A DNA stretch of 64,000 nucleotides from Bradyrhizobium sp. 139 (GTDB lineage Bacteria; Pseudomonadota; Alphaproteobacteria; Rhizobiales; Xanthobacteraceae). Location of the stretch: positions 62,001-126,000 of the forward strand of contig NZ_JADPKS010000069.1 of the NCBI RefSeq assembly GCF_023074175.1, given 5' to 3'. Positions 1 through 7,770 of the stretch are shown here, one piece after another; position 1 is the first letter of the stretch; each line of letters starts with the position of its first letter. The position numbers were made by a program, and so were the translations under genes. The notes below the pieces were generated by a model. That model made no database searches, was not told the DNA's origin, and saw only the letters and a program-made list of their open reading frames with translations.

Positions 1-484
1 GCGCGCCGCTCGCGGCATCAACTGTGAATTCGTCGCCGGCCTGGAGCGGGCGCGGGTAGGGGCTGCCGAGGCCAGCTCGCGCATTCACCGCAAGACTGCC
101 GAACACCGGCTCGCCTTTGATCCCGCCTTCGATCGCGAGATAGGTGAAGGCGCCGCCGCGGGCAAAGCCCAGCGTCAGCGTCTCACCGTCCTTCAGCGTC
201 ACGGATGCATCCATGGCGACCGTCCGCCCGGCAATATCGGCATTGCGCGGCGCCCCCGCGATCGCGACGCGCACGGCGCCGTCCCGCGCGGTGAACGTGG
301 CGCCGAACGGGCCGATCTCGACGGCGGCTGCGAACGGCTCGTTGCTAACGAGGATGTTAGCCGCCGCCAGCGCCAGTCGGTCCATCGCGCCGCTCGGCGT
401 AAGTCCATAGCGCTGCGCGCCCGGGCGCCCGCCATCCTGGACGGAGCTTGCAGGCCCGATGCTGGCGACGACGAGCCGGTTCAT
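1..484 (-). CDS. pxpC: 5-oxoprolinase subunit C (biotin-dependent carboxyltransferase family), N-terminal part
   Basis: This is the N-terminal half of PxpC (KipA/YbgK family), which works with PxpA and PxpB in ATP-dependent cleavage of 5-oxoproline to glutamate in the cytoplasm. About 161 codons are inside the window and the gene runs off its left edge, so this is truncation by the window, not a broken gene. The N-terminus reads MNRLVVASIGPASSVQDGGR, and the VQDGGR segment is typical of the family. The start ATG overlaps the pxpB stop by four bases (ATGA), which implies translational coupling. The identification is firm. The partial length means the C-terminal domain cannot be checked. Confidence 0.9.
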   Translation of the reverse strand, partial: MNRLVVASIGPASSVQDGGRPGAQRYGLTPSGAMDRLALAAANILVSNEPFAAAVEIGPFGATFTARDGAVRVAIAGAPRNADIAGRTVAMDASVTLKDGETLTLGFARGGAFTYLAIEGGIKGEPVFGSLAVNARAGLGSPYPRPLQAGDEFTVDAASGA

Positions 485-1212
485 GCGACCTCCTGCTCGG
501 CGATGATCTCGCCGGCCTCAGCGGCGCGGTCCTGTTCCTCGAAGGTCTTGTGGTCGATGGCGAAAAACGTCACGCGATCACCGGGTTCGGTGAGAAAGGT
601 CGGATTCCGGTGGAGCTGATAGGTCCGCACCGGGGTGCGGCCGAGCAAGTGCCAGCCGCTCGGGGCAGCCAGGCACTGGATTCCGGCCTGGATGCCGCCG
701 ATCGAAATCGTGCCGGCAGGTGTCAGCAGCCGCGGGCTCTGCCGCCGCGACATGTGCAGGGATTTGTCGAGGCCGCTGAGATAGGACCAGCCCGGCGTGA
801 AGCCGATCATGGCGACGCGATAATCGCCGGCGACGTGGCGGGCTACGATGTCGTCGGGCGTGGTGTTCAGCGCTTTTGCGACATCCTCGATATCGATGCC
901 GTGCTCGCCGCCATAGGCCACGGGAATGCGCCAGCGCCGCGCTTTCGTGGCCGGCGGCAGTGGTTGGCTGGTGAGCACAAGCAGCTTTTCGCCGAGCTCG
1001 TCGAAGCCGATCATGCCGGGATCGTAATGCACCAGCAGCGAGCGATAGGTCGGCACGGATTCGGTGATGCCGTCGATGGGGCTTGCCGCGAGCGCCTTGT
1101 CGAGCGCGAGCACGCGCTCGTTGGCGGCATCGTCGATGGTGCGGCTGAATTCGACCGTGACGGCGCTGTCGCCACTGGGCAGAAGGCGGGGCGGGGGAAG
1201 CGTCGCGGCCAT
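481..1212 (-). CDS. pxpB: 5-oxoprolinase subunit B (KipI/PxpB family)
   Basis: This 243-residue cytoplasmic protein matches the usual length of PxpB, the partner of PxpC in 5-oxoprolinase. Visible family signatures are the GFTPGWSYLSGLD segment near residue 130 and the TPAGTISIGGIQAGIQ segment followed by SGWHLLGRTP, which together form the cyclophilin-like KipI core. It is the first gene of a minus-strand pair with pxpC, overlapping it by four bases. A pxpA gene, if linked, would lie beyond the left edge. Bacillus KipI is a kinase inhibitor, but pairing with PxpC favours the 5-oxoprolinase role here. Confidence 0.92.
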   Translation of the reverse strand: MAATLPPPRLLPSGDSAVTVEFSRTIDDAANERVLALDKALAASPIDGITESVPTYRSLLVHYDPGMIGFDELGEKLLVLTSQPLPPATKARRWRIPVAYGGEHGIDIEDVAKALNTTPDDIVARHVAGDYRVAMIGFTPGWSYLSGLDKSLHMSRRQSPRLLTPAGTISIGGIQAGIQCLAAPSGWHLLGRTPVRTYQLHRNPTFLTEPGDRVTFFAIDHKTFEEQDRAAEAGEIIAEQEVA

Positions 1213-1448
1213 GGGCTGTCGAAATCGGGCTTCTGGAGAAACGCGGGCTCATCCTTGAGTTCCGCGCTGTCCTGCTTCGCGTAAATGCGCCCGCAAGTCC
1301 AATAAATTAATGCAAGGCCAGGCGATAAGGTCTTGTTATCGCGTCGCATAACAGCCCTGCAGGCCGCGTTCATGGCCCTTGACGGATGCCTTGCGCCTCG
1401 CAAGATGCGCGGCGTCCTTTCCCGCCCATCCGGAGCTCGTTGCCGTCC

Positions 1449-2147
1449 ATGTCGCTGTCCCCCGAAGCCCGCAAGACCCTCGCCGGCATCACCACTGCCA
1501 CGATCACCACGGTCCTGCTGAAGAAGGGCCTGCGCAATGTGTGGATGCGCGGCGCGCGGCCACTGCGCCCGGGCCTGCCGCGCCTGGTGGGGCCGGCCTT
1601 CACGCTGCGCTTCGTGCCGGCGCGCGAGGATCTGGCGACGCCGGAATCCTGGTCGTCGCCGATCTCGACCCGCACCGCGATCGAGGCGATGCCGGACGGC
1701 TGCATCGCCGTGGTCGACGCCATGGGCATCACCGATGCCGGCATCTTCGGCGACATCCTCTGCGCGCGCATGATGAAGCGCGGCGTCACCGCGCTCGTCA
1801 CCGACGGCGTAGTGCGTGACGTCGAGGGCGTGCTCGGCACCAATCTTCCGGTCTGGTGCGACGGCTATGCCGCGCCGCCGTCGGTTGCAGGCCTGACCTT
1901 CGTCGGCTGGGGCGAGCCGATCGGCTGCGGCGGCGTTGCGGTGTTCCCGAACGACATCGTGGTCGCCGACCAGGACGGCTGCGTGTTGATCCCGCAGGCG
2001 ATGCTCGATCACGTGCTCAATGAGGGCGTCGAGCAGGAACGGATGGAAGCCTGGATCGTCAACGAGGTGAACAACGGCGCCGCGCTGCCGGGCCTCTATC
2101 CCATGAACGCCGAGACCAAGGCGCGCTACGCCGCCAGCAAGAAGTAA
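1449..2147 (+). CDS. RraA-like / HMG-aldolase family protein
   Basis: This 232-residue protein belongs to the RraA fold. That family includes RNase E inhibitors and class II pyruvate aldolases such as 4-hydroxy-4-methyl-2-oxoglutarate aldolase. It has the GDIL segment at residues 101-104 and the TDGVVRD motif, with Arg123 and Asp124. The aldolases use such a G-D...R-D pair to bind pyruvate and the metal, so I favour a catalytic role over RNase regulation. I chose the ATG at 1449 (MSLSPEARKT) because it begins the conserved part; the frame stays open upstream to about 1386. A cupin gene follows 25 bases downstream and is probably co-transcribed. The substrate is unknown. Confidence 0.82.
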   Translation: MSLSPEARKTLAGITTATITTVLLKKGLRNVWMRGARPLRPGLPRLVGPAFTLRFVPAREDLATPESWSSPISTRTAIEAMPDGCIAVVDAMGITDAGIFGDILCARMMKRGVTALVTDGVVRDVEGVLGTNLPVWCDGYAAPPSVAGLTFVGWGEPIGCGGVAVFPNDIVVADQDGCVLIPQAMLDHVLNEGVEQERMEAWIVNEVNNGAALPGLYPMNAETKARYAASKK

Positions 2148-2172
2148 TCAGAACAGAAGCGAGGACGACCCC

Positions 2173-2577
2173 ATGGAGATCACCGTCGCAGGCACGCGGC
2201 CGACCCGCCGCGCGCCGAAGGAAAACTTCACCGGCACCGTGTTGCAGGACCCTGTGATCATGGCGCCCGCGCCAGCACGGCTGAACTGCTCGCGCGTGTC
2301 GTTCGAACCGGGCGCCCGCACCAACTGGCATCACCATCCGCTCGGGCAGACGCTCTACGTCATCTCCGGAGTCGGTCGCGTGCAGGCCAAAGGCGGTCCG
2401 ATCCGCGAGATCCGTCCCGGCGACACCGTCTGGATCCCGCCAGGTGAACTGCACTGGCACGGCGCCTCGCCGAACAACAGCATGTGCCATATCGCCATGC
2501 AGGAAGCGCTCGACGGCGTATTCTCGACCTGGCTGGAATCGGTCACGGACGCGGAATACGGGGCGGCGGTCGGCTAG
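2173..2577 (+). CDS. cupin-domain protein resembling manganese (R)-hydroxynitrile lyases
   Basis: This is a small 134-residue single-domain cupin. Motif 1 carries His53, His55 and Gln59 (NWHHHPLGQ) and motif 2 carries His94 (PPGELHWHGA). This H-x-H-x3-Q...H set, with Gln in place of the usual Glu, is the metal site I remember for the Mn-dependent cupin hydroxynitrile lyase of Granulicella tundricola. The starts (MEI), the FEPGART and HPLGQT stretches and the VTDAEY end also agree with it. Other members of this clade are annotated only as cupin or carboxymuconolactone-type proteins, so the reaction is not certain. A GAGG-like ribosome site precedes the ATG, and the RraA-like gene lies just upstream. 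Confidence 0.8.
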   Translation: MEITVAGTRPTRRAPKENFTGTVLQDPVIMAPAPARLNCSRVSFEPGARTNWHHHPLGQTLYVISGVGRVQAKGGPIREIRPGDTVWIPPGELHWHGASPNNSMCHIAMQEALDGVFSTWLESVTDAEYGAAVG

Positions 2578-2596
2578 CTCTTGTGCCCCGGACCAA

Positions 2597-2622
2597 GACG
2601 CATCGCCCTACGGCGATGCGTC
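2597..2622. terminator. perfect hairpin between convergent genes
   Basis: An 11-base stem (GACGCATCGCC with GGCGATGCGTC) around a CTAC loop lies between the convergent cupin gene and the exported-protein gene. Flanking CCCGGA and TCCGGG extend the pairing imperfectly. There is no clean T-run, so it may be a bidirectional terminator, a palindromic repeat unit, or both. Confidence 0.55.
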
Positions 2623-2640
2623 GCCGATCCGGGCTCAGAT

Positions 2641-2997
2641 TTACTGCCGCTCCGCCGTCCACGTGCCCGTGCACAAGGCGCCGCGCCAGGTGCCGGAGCC
2701 GGACGTGCCGCTGAGCCGGCCGAACCCGACGGCGCGCGTGATGCCGGTGCTCAAGTTGACATTGATGCTGCCGGCATCGACGACGCGTCCGGTTGCTGAC
2801 ACCACAGCGCTGCTCGACGCGATCTGGCCGTTGTTGATGCCGATCGCGACGGTTGCGCCGTTGCCGCAAGTCTCGCTCGATGATGAGATGCGGACATTCC
2901 ATGCGCCGTCGAAGGTGGAGGTCGCCGCGCCTGCCTGCGTCAGCGGGAAGGCGATGGCGACAATGCTGGCAAAGAGACCTTTGCGAAATCCGTTCAT
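2641..2997 (-). CDS. small exported protein of unknown function
   Basis: This predicted 118-residue periplasmic protein starts MNGFRKGLFASIVAIAFPL, a clear Sec signal peptide ending near QAGAA. The mature part is Ser/Thr/Gly-rich, with one cysteine early (SETCGNG) and one near the end (LCTGTW), a plausible single disulfide. The upstream in-frame ATG at 3036 would put a charged stretch before the signal, so I prefer 2997. I do not recognise a family. It converges on the cupin gene across a strong hairpin. Confidence 0.7.
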   Translation of the reverse strand: MNGFRKGLFASIVAIAFPLTQAGAATSTFDGAWNVRISSSSETCGNGATVAIGINNGQIASSSAVVSATGRVVDAGSINVNLSTGITRAVGFGRLSGTSGSGTWRGALCTGTWTAERQ

Positions 2998-3118
2998 GAC
3001 ACGCCCCTTGGGGTGACCATGCGGGAATCGTGGCATGGGCGTGGGGCCGGCGATGTGAGGGCAGTCACGCGCGCACCAGGCTGTGTGAGGTGGCGCACCC
3101 GCGATGCGGGCAAAAGCA

Positions 3119-3143
3119 AACAGGCCCGCATCGCGGGCCTGTT
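3119..3143 (-). terminator. Rho-independent terminator of the DUF2147 gene
   Basis: A perfect 11-base stem (AACAGGCCCGC with GCGGGCCTGTT) has a three-base loop. On the minus strand it is followed by TGCTTTTGC. It lies about 28 bases past the stop of the DUF2147 gene. Confidence 0.7.
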
Positions 3144-3170
3144 GTTTCCGTCAGAACGTCATACCCGCAG

Positions 3171-3974
3171 TCAGTTCACCCGCGTCCAGGTCTGGCCGCC
3201 GCAGAACATGCCGCCGAAGGCGCAACCCTGCACGCGCAGGCGATCGGTGCCCTTCAGCGCGATCGTGGAATCGTAGGTCGAGCCGGTGTTGGGATCGAGG
3301 ATGCGGCCGGACCATTTCTGATCCTTGCCGGGTTTCATGTTGATCAGGACCTGCTCGCCGTTCTGGTTCGATTTGCTGTCGACCGAATAGCCGCAGAGAT
3401 TGCTGCCGCATTGCTCGATGCGGACCTTGCCTTCCTTCTCCTCTGTCAGCCAGATGCCGAGCGGCAAATTGAGATCGCGCGCAGGCGCGGACGCGGGAGC
3501 GGGCGGGGCGACGGCGGCGGCCTGAACGGGGGCGGGAGCCGGCGGCGGCGCCAAGGCGGGCACCGGAGGCGGTGCGGGCGGCGGCGGCACAGCCGTTTCG
3601 GGCGGAGCATTGTTCGCGGTCGTCGTCGGAGGTGGAGCCGCTGGAGCGGGAGGAGCCGCTGCGGCGGCCGGAGCGGGTGCCGGCGCTTGTTCTGCTGCGG
3701 GCGGCGCCGCGATAGGTGCTGGGGCTGGCGCCGGAGCGGCGGGCGCTTGCGGATCGGCTTTGGCCTGCTGCGGCGCCTGCTGGCCCGGGCTCGTTTCGTT
3801 CTTCTTGGCCTTCTTCGCCTTGCCCTGGCCGGTGTTGTCGTAGACGCCGGGTATCGACACCGTGCCGCGATCGGGATCGATGCGGATGGTGCGCCCGCCA
3901 TAGTCGAAAGTGTACTGCGCCTGCGCAGCGGTGTTCGCCAAAAGGAATGCGGCCGTGACCAACAGCTTCCTCAT
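3171..3974 (-). CDS. exported DUF2147-domain protein with long Pro/Ala linker
   Basis: This 267-residue periplasmic protein begins with a Sec signal (MRKLLVTAAFLLANTAAQAQ). A short N-terminal stretch (about 21-60) includes a lysine cluster, AKKAKK. Residues about 64-165 are almost entirely Pro and Ala, a disordered linker that could span the periplasm. The C-terminal 100 residues form the DUF2147 domain: LGIWLTEEKEGKVRIEQC, a paired cysteine in NLCGYS, then WSGRILDPNTGSTY. DUF2147 proteins are envelope proteins of unknown biochemical role. The transcript ends at the hairpin at 3119-3143. Confidence 0.85.
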   Translation of the reverse strand: MRKLLVTAAFLLANTAAQAQYTFDYGGRTIRIDPDRGTVSIPGVYDNTGQGKAKKAKKNETSPGQQAPQQAKADPQAPAAPAPAPAPIAAPPAAEQAPAPAPAAAAAPPAPAAPPPTTTANNAPPETAVPPPPAPPPVPALAPPPAPAPVQAAAVAPPAPASAPARDLNLPLGIWLTEEKEGKVRIEQCGSNLCGYSVDSKSNQNGEQVLINMKPGKDQKWSGRILDPNTGSTYDSTIALKGTDRLRVQGCAFGGMFCGGQTWTRVN

Positions 3975-4163
3975 TTCCGTCTCCTGAACAGATGGTCCCA
4001 GTACCCACGCTTACGCGCCGGTTCGATCGCAAAAAGTGATCTAGATCACTGTCACCGTATGAGTCGTCCTCCGGCGGTTCCGGGTTCAATAACACCGAAG
4101 TCGGTCCAGAGTTGGACGGCGGCAGTACGAATACGACCAGCCGCGAAGGAGCGGTTCGCCCGG

Positions 4164-4679
4164 TTACCTCTCCGGGCAGCGTGAATCCGCTGCCTGCTCG
4201 GCGCGGGCGAGGGCGGCCTCGTTCGCCTTGTCGGTGTGGATATCGATCGCACCAAAGAGGCAGGTCTTCTCGCCATTGATCGCGAACACGGAGAGTTCCG
4301 GGATCTCGCCGTCATCGTCGGCGTCGGGCCGGCGCCAGGTCCGGACCACGGCGGCCTTGGGCACGCCGGCGCGCATGATCCATTGCATCTTGTCGCCAAG
4401 CACCTTGCCGGCGCCGCGCCATTGCGCCGTCGGTCCCTGTCGCTTCTCGATCGAGCGCTTCGGCGCGATTGTAAGCGAGACGATGTTGCCTTCGTCGGCG
4501 AAGCGCACGGCGTAGCCGGCCGGACCGGGGCAGGTCCATAGCCCGAGCCCGTCCTTGGATTCGTCCTTGCAACCGGAGCCGGTCGCCGGTGTGAACTGTG
4601 TCTGCCCGAACGCGCTGCCAGCCCCGGCCGCCGCAAGTGCGGTCGCGAGCACCACCAATCGTCGCATGATCCTCTGCAT
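4164..4679 (-). CDS. exported protein of unknown function
   Basis: This 171-residue protein has an N-terminal signal peptide (MRRLVVLATALAAAGAG, cut near AFGQ). The mature region has Cys residues in GSGCKDESK, LWTCPG, EKTCLFG and near the C-terminus (SRCPER), which could form two disulfides. The LWTCPGPAGYAVRFADEGN segment recurs in small rhizobial periplasmic proteins of no known function. The start could be the ATG at 4679 or the one four codons in (4667). It lies 24 bases downstream of pheC on the same strand and may be co-transcribed with it. Confidence 0.75.
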   Translation of the reverse strand: MQRIMRRLVVLATALAAAGAGSAFGQTQFTPATGSGCKDESKDGLGLWTCPGPAGYAVRFADEGNIVSLTIAPKRSIEKRQGPTAQWRGAGKVLGDKMQWIMRAGVPKAAVVRTWRRPDADDDGEIPELSVFAINGEKTCLFGAIDIHTDKANEAALARAEQAADSRCPER

Positions 4680-4703
4680 TCCCTGTTGCTGGCGCGAGTC
4701 GCG

Positions 4704-5486
4704 TCAGTCGAACCAGGCGGCGTAGATCTTCCTGTAGCTGCCGTCCTCCACCGCGATATGCAGCCACTGGTCGACGAAGGCCTTCAGCGCCATGTCGCGC
4801 TGGAGCCAGTAGGCCTTCTCAGAGAAGTCGAACGGTTTTTCGGGATGCACCGCGCAGAGCACGCCGGCATGCTGCTTCTGCTGGTAGCGGGTCTCGGAGG
4901 CGTCCGTCATCATCAAATCGGCGTTGCCCTTGGCGATCTCGTCGAAGATCACGGTATTGTCCGGGAAGACGTTGATCTCGGCGTCCTTGATGTTGGCACG
5001 CGCAAAGCGCTCATTGGTGCCGCCGGGATTGACGATGACGCGGGTGCCTTTCTTGTCGATGTCGGGAAGCGTCTGGTACTTGCCGACGTCGGCGCAGCGC
5101 GCGATCGGCGTCTTGCCCTCGCGCATGATCGGGGTGGAGAAGTAGCCCTTCTTCTGCCGGTCGAGCGTGACCGAGACGCCGCCCATCGCGATGTCGAACT
5201 GGTCGGCCTCGAAGTCCTTCATCAGCTTCGGCCAGGCCGTCGGCACGAATTCGACCTTGACGCCGAGCGCCTTGCCAAGCGCTTCGGCCATGTCGACGTC
5301 GAAACCGCTGAATTGCTGCGTGGTCTTGTCCAGATGGGTGAAGGGCTTGTAGTCGCCGGTCATGCCGACGCGCAAGGCGCCGCGCTTGACGATCTCGTCG
5401 AGGCGCGAGGGTGCCGGCTGTTGCGCATGAGCCGAAAGATTTGCCAGCAACGCCACGGCCAAAGCCGCCACGATTCGAACGAACAT
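4704..5486 (-). CDS. pheC: periplasmic cyclohexadienyl dehydratase (PheC-like)
   Basis: This 260-residue protein has a signal peptide (cut near SAHAQQ) and a periplasmic solute-binding fold. Long stretches agree with what I remember of Pseudomonas aeruginosa PheC: GDYKPF near residue 45, FDVDMAEALG, IVNPGGTNERFARAN, ADLMMTDA, CAVHPEKPFDF and VDQWLHIA. PheC decarboxylates and dehydrates arogenate and prephenate to phenylalanine and phenylpyruvate outside the cytoplasm. Plain amino-acid binding proteins share the fold, but the GGTNERFARAN and VDQWLH blocks favour the enzyme. No transport permease is adjacent, which fits an enzyme rather than an ABC binding subunit. Confidence 0.87.
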   Translation of the reverse strand: MFVRIVAALAVALLANLSAHAQQPAPSRLDEIVKRGALRVGMTGDYKPFTHLDKTTQQFSGFDVDMAEALGKALGVKVEFVPTAWPKLMKDFEADQFDIAMGGVSVTLDRQKKGYFSTPIMREGKTPIARCADVGKYQTLPDIDKKGTRVIVNPGGTNERFARANIKDAEINVFPDNTVIFDEIAKGNADLMMTDASETRYQQKQHAGVLCAVHPEKPFDFSEKAYWLQRDMALKAFVDQWLHIAVEDGSYRKIYAAWFD

Positions 5487-5587
5487 GTCTTTTCCACCTC
5501 TGCGTGAGCTGTCATTGTGCAGCTCTTGAGGTTGGATTTAGACCAGATGCCAGTCGCTGGCGAGACGGAATTGAAGGGAATTTTGAA

Positions 5588-6097
5588 GTGACGATCTCGA
5601 TGTACGAGGCCTCGGTCGGCCTCTTCGTGCCCTACCTGCGCAATCTGTCCGCACTGCTCGACAAGGGCGTCGCCTATGCGGAGGCTCGCAAGTTCAGTCG
5701 TGACGTTCTGCTTGGCATGCGGCTATCGCCGAACATGTACGATCTGGCCCAGCAGATCGGCGAAGCCTGCCGCCACGCCACGGTCGCGCCGGCCTTGCTG
5801 GCGCAGCGCGAGGCGGTGGCGCTGCCGGTGCTGGAGCATGACATGGCCGGACTTCAGGCCCGCATTGCGACGTCAATCGAGTTCATCGAGAGCCTGCCGC
5901 GCGCCGAGATCGATGCCGCGGCGGAGCAGAATGTCTTTTTCAGGCTGAAGAACGGGACCGAACTGCCCTTCACAGGGCGGACGCTGCTGCTAACCTTCAG
6001 CGTCCCGCAGTTCTTCTTTCACGTCACGACGGCCTACGACCTGTTGCGGCACGCTGGCGTCGAGCTCGTCAAGAAAGATTATCTCGGGCGGAAGTGA
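5588..6097 (+). CDS. DUF1993 domain protein
   Basis: This 169-residue cytoplasmic protein matches the DUF1993 family, helical-bundle proteins of the DinB-like type with no known function. Family features are the SMYEASVGLFVPYLRNLSA opening, a central LRLSPNMYDLAQQIGEA-like helix and the FFFHVTTAYDLLRHAGVELVKKDYL ending. I place the start at GTG 5588 because GAAGGGA lies about nine bases upstream; an ATG at 5600 is the alternative. The next gene, on the other strand, ends immediately next to its stop codon. Confidence 0.82.
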   Translation: MTISMYEASVGLFVPYLRNLSALLDKGVAYAEARKFSRDVLLGMRLSPNMYDLAQQIGEACRHATVAPALLAQREAVALPVLEHDMAGLQARIATSIEFIESLPRAEIDAAAEQNVFFRLKNGTELPFTGRTLLLTFSVPQFFFHVTTAYDLLRHAGVELVKKDYLGRK

Positions 6098-6577
6098 TTA
6101 AGCTTCGCCCTTGCGCTCGTAATCGGCCAGCGAGCTGCGGCCGGCGATCTCGCTGCGCAGCTCTTCGAAGCGCCGATGCGCCTCGTCCTCGTGCGCGTCG
6201 ACGAAATGCACCGCGGCTTCGCTCGTCATCGGGCCGCTGATCACGGGCACGGACTGTTCGCCAATGGTCTCGTGGACGTAGAACTGGCCGTCGTCGCCGC
6301 GATGGACCGTCCATTTGAGGCGGATCGCCACCATCGGCCCCGGACCGACCTTGCTATAGCCGTCGGCGTCGGCGTGCTCCGGCACCAGCGGTTGCTCCTC
6401 GACCACCGGATGCTCATCGACAATCGGGGGCTCGTCGGCGGCTACGTGCTCACCAGCAACCACCATTTCTGTCACGGTCACGGTCTCGGTCTCGCGGACG
6501 ACGAGGACCGGTTCGGGGTGCTCCAAGATGCTGGCGATGGTCGCCAGCGCGTGGTCGGTCGGGTCGATCTCTGACAA
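6098..6577 (-). CDS. hypothetical acidic protein
   Basis: This 159-residue soluble protein has an acidic Val/Glu/Pro-rich N-terminal half (about 25-70, including VVAGEHVAADEPPIVDEHP) and a more ordered C-terminal half (GPMVAIRLKWTVHRGDDGQFYVHE, then helices with many charged residues). There is no signal peptide or membrane segment. I do not recognise the family. The second half looks like a conserved small domain fused to a low-complexity region. Its stop abuts the convergent DUF1993 stop without a gap. Confidence 0.7.
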   Translation of the reverse strand: MSEIDPTDHALATIASILEHPEPVLVVRETETVTVTEMVVAGEHVAADEPPIVDEHPVVEEQPLVPEHADADGYSKVGPGPMVAIRLKWTVHRGDDGQFYVHETIGEQSVPVISGPMTSEAAVHFVDAHEDEAHRRFEELRSEIAGRSSLADYERKGEA

Positions 6578-6746
6578 GGGTCCATCCTCCAGCTCGACGC
6601 GTCCGGCAAGTCTGTCCCACTGCCGCCGCGGCCGGACTTATTACACAGGTTTGATTAAGGCCGAGTTGGGGCTCGATCTGCGCCAAAATGGGACGCATTC
6701 TGGCGTTCCGAAGGCGGGCGGATTGGCCGCCCGTCCTTGGCTTGGT

Positions 6747-7736
6747 TCAGCCCAGCACGTCCTGATTGATGATGTTCTGCCGGATCGGATCGCCGTCCAG
6801 CACACTCAGGATATTGCGCGCGGTCTGCTCGCTCATGCGGCTCACGGCCTCGACCGTGACGCCGGCCACATGCGGGGCCATGATGACGTTGGGCAACGCG
6901 AACAGCGCATTGCCGATCGGCGGCGGCTCCACCTCGAACACGTCGATGCCGGCGCCGGCAATCTTGCCGGAGACGAGGGCGTCGTACAGCGCCGTCTCCT
7001 TCACGATCCCGCCGCGCGCGGTGTTGATGAGATAGGATTTCGGCTTCATCCGGCCGATCCGCGCCGCATCGAACAGGCCAACGGTTTCCGGCGTCTTCGG
7101 GCAGTGGATGCTGACGAAGTCGGCGTGAGGCAGCGCGGCATCGAGATCGGCGACCGGCTCGCAGCCTGCCGCTTTGATATCTGCGGCGGGCTTGTAGGGG
7201 TCGTAGACCTGCACATTCATGTCCATCGCCAGGCAGCGCTTGGCGGTGCGGGTGCCGATGCGGCCGAAGCCGATGACGAGGACGGTCTTGCCGTAGAGAT
7301 CGAACGGCAGCATGCCGAGCCGGCCAGCCCATTGGCCGTCCTTGACGCAGGCATGCAGCTCCTGCGCGCGCTTGGCCAGCGTCAGCATCATGAACAGCGC
7401 CGCTTCCGCGACCGAGGGCGAGTTCGCGCTGCCCGCGACCATCAGCGGCACCTTGCGGCGGGAGAGGGCGGGCACGTCGACGGCATCGTAGCCGACGCCA
7501 ATCCGCGTCACCACTTTCATATCTTGCGACGCTTCGAGTTCGGTCTCGCCGAAGGCGGTGGCGCCGAGCGCCACGCCATGAACCGGCGCATGGCTCTTCA
7601 GAAGTGCCTCGAAGTCTATCGCCGAGATCAGGTTCGGAAACTCGACGAGCTCGATATCGTCCCGCTGGTTGAGGAGGGCGCGTGCCCCTTGCGACAAAGT
7701 TTGCGTAACGAAAATCTTCTTCTTGTTGGTCGCCAT
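6747..7736 (-). CDS. D-isomer-specific 2-hydroxyacid dehydrogenase
   Basis: This 329-residue NAD(P)-dependent oxidoreductase has the nucleotide-binding GFGRIG at residues 156-161 and the family catalytic triad Arg241 (NTARGG), Glu270 (DVFEVE) and His289 (MAPHVAG). It interconverts a 2-oxoacid and a D-2-hydroxyacid. The substrate could be hydroxypyruvate, glyoxylate, 3-phosphoglycerate or a sugar acid. It is the last gene of the ABC operon, 34 bases after the ATPase gene, which suggests it oxidises or reduces the imported compound or its product. It lacks the C-terminal regulatory domain of long SerA enzymes. Confidence 0.9.
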   Translation of the reverse strand: MATNKKKIFVTQTLSQGARALLNQRDDIELVEFPNLISAIDFEALLKSHAPVHGVALGATAFGETELEASQDMKVVTRIGVGYDAVDVPALSRRKVPLMVAGSANSPSVAEAALFMMLTLAKRAQELHACVKDGQWAGRLGMLPFDLYGKTVLVIGFGRIGTRTAKRCLAMDMNVQVYDPYKPAADIKAAGCEPVADLDAALPHADFVSIHCPKTPETVGLFDAARIGRMKPKSYLINTARGGIVKETALYDALVSGKIAGAGIDVFEVEPPPIGNALFALPNVIMAPHVAGVTVEAVSRMSEQTARNILSVLDGDPIRQNIINQDVLG

Positions 7737-7770
7737 CGTCCCCTGCCTGCGCGAGTTTCTTGTCCGGCCG

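Noticed and set aside
3445..3902. Arg-rich and Ala-rich frames over the DUF2147 gene
   Set aside because: They are shadows of the Pro/Ala linker codons in the real reading frame.
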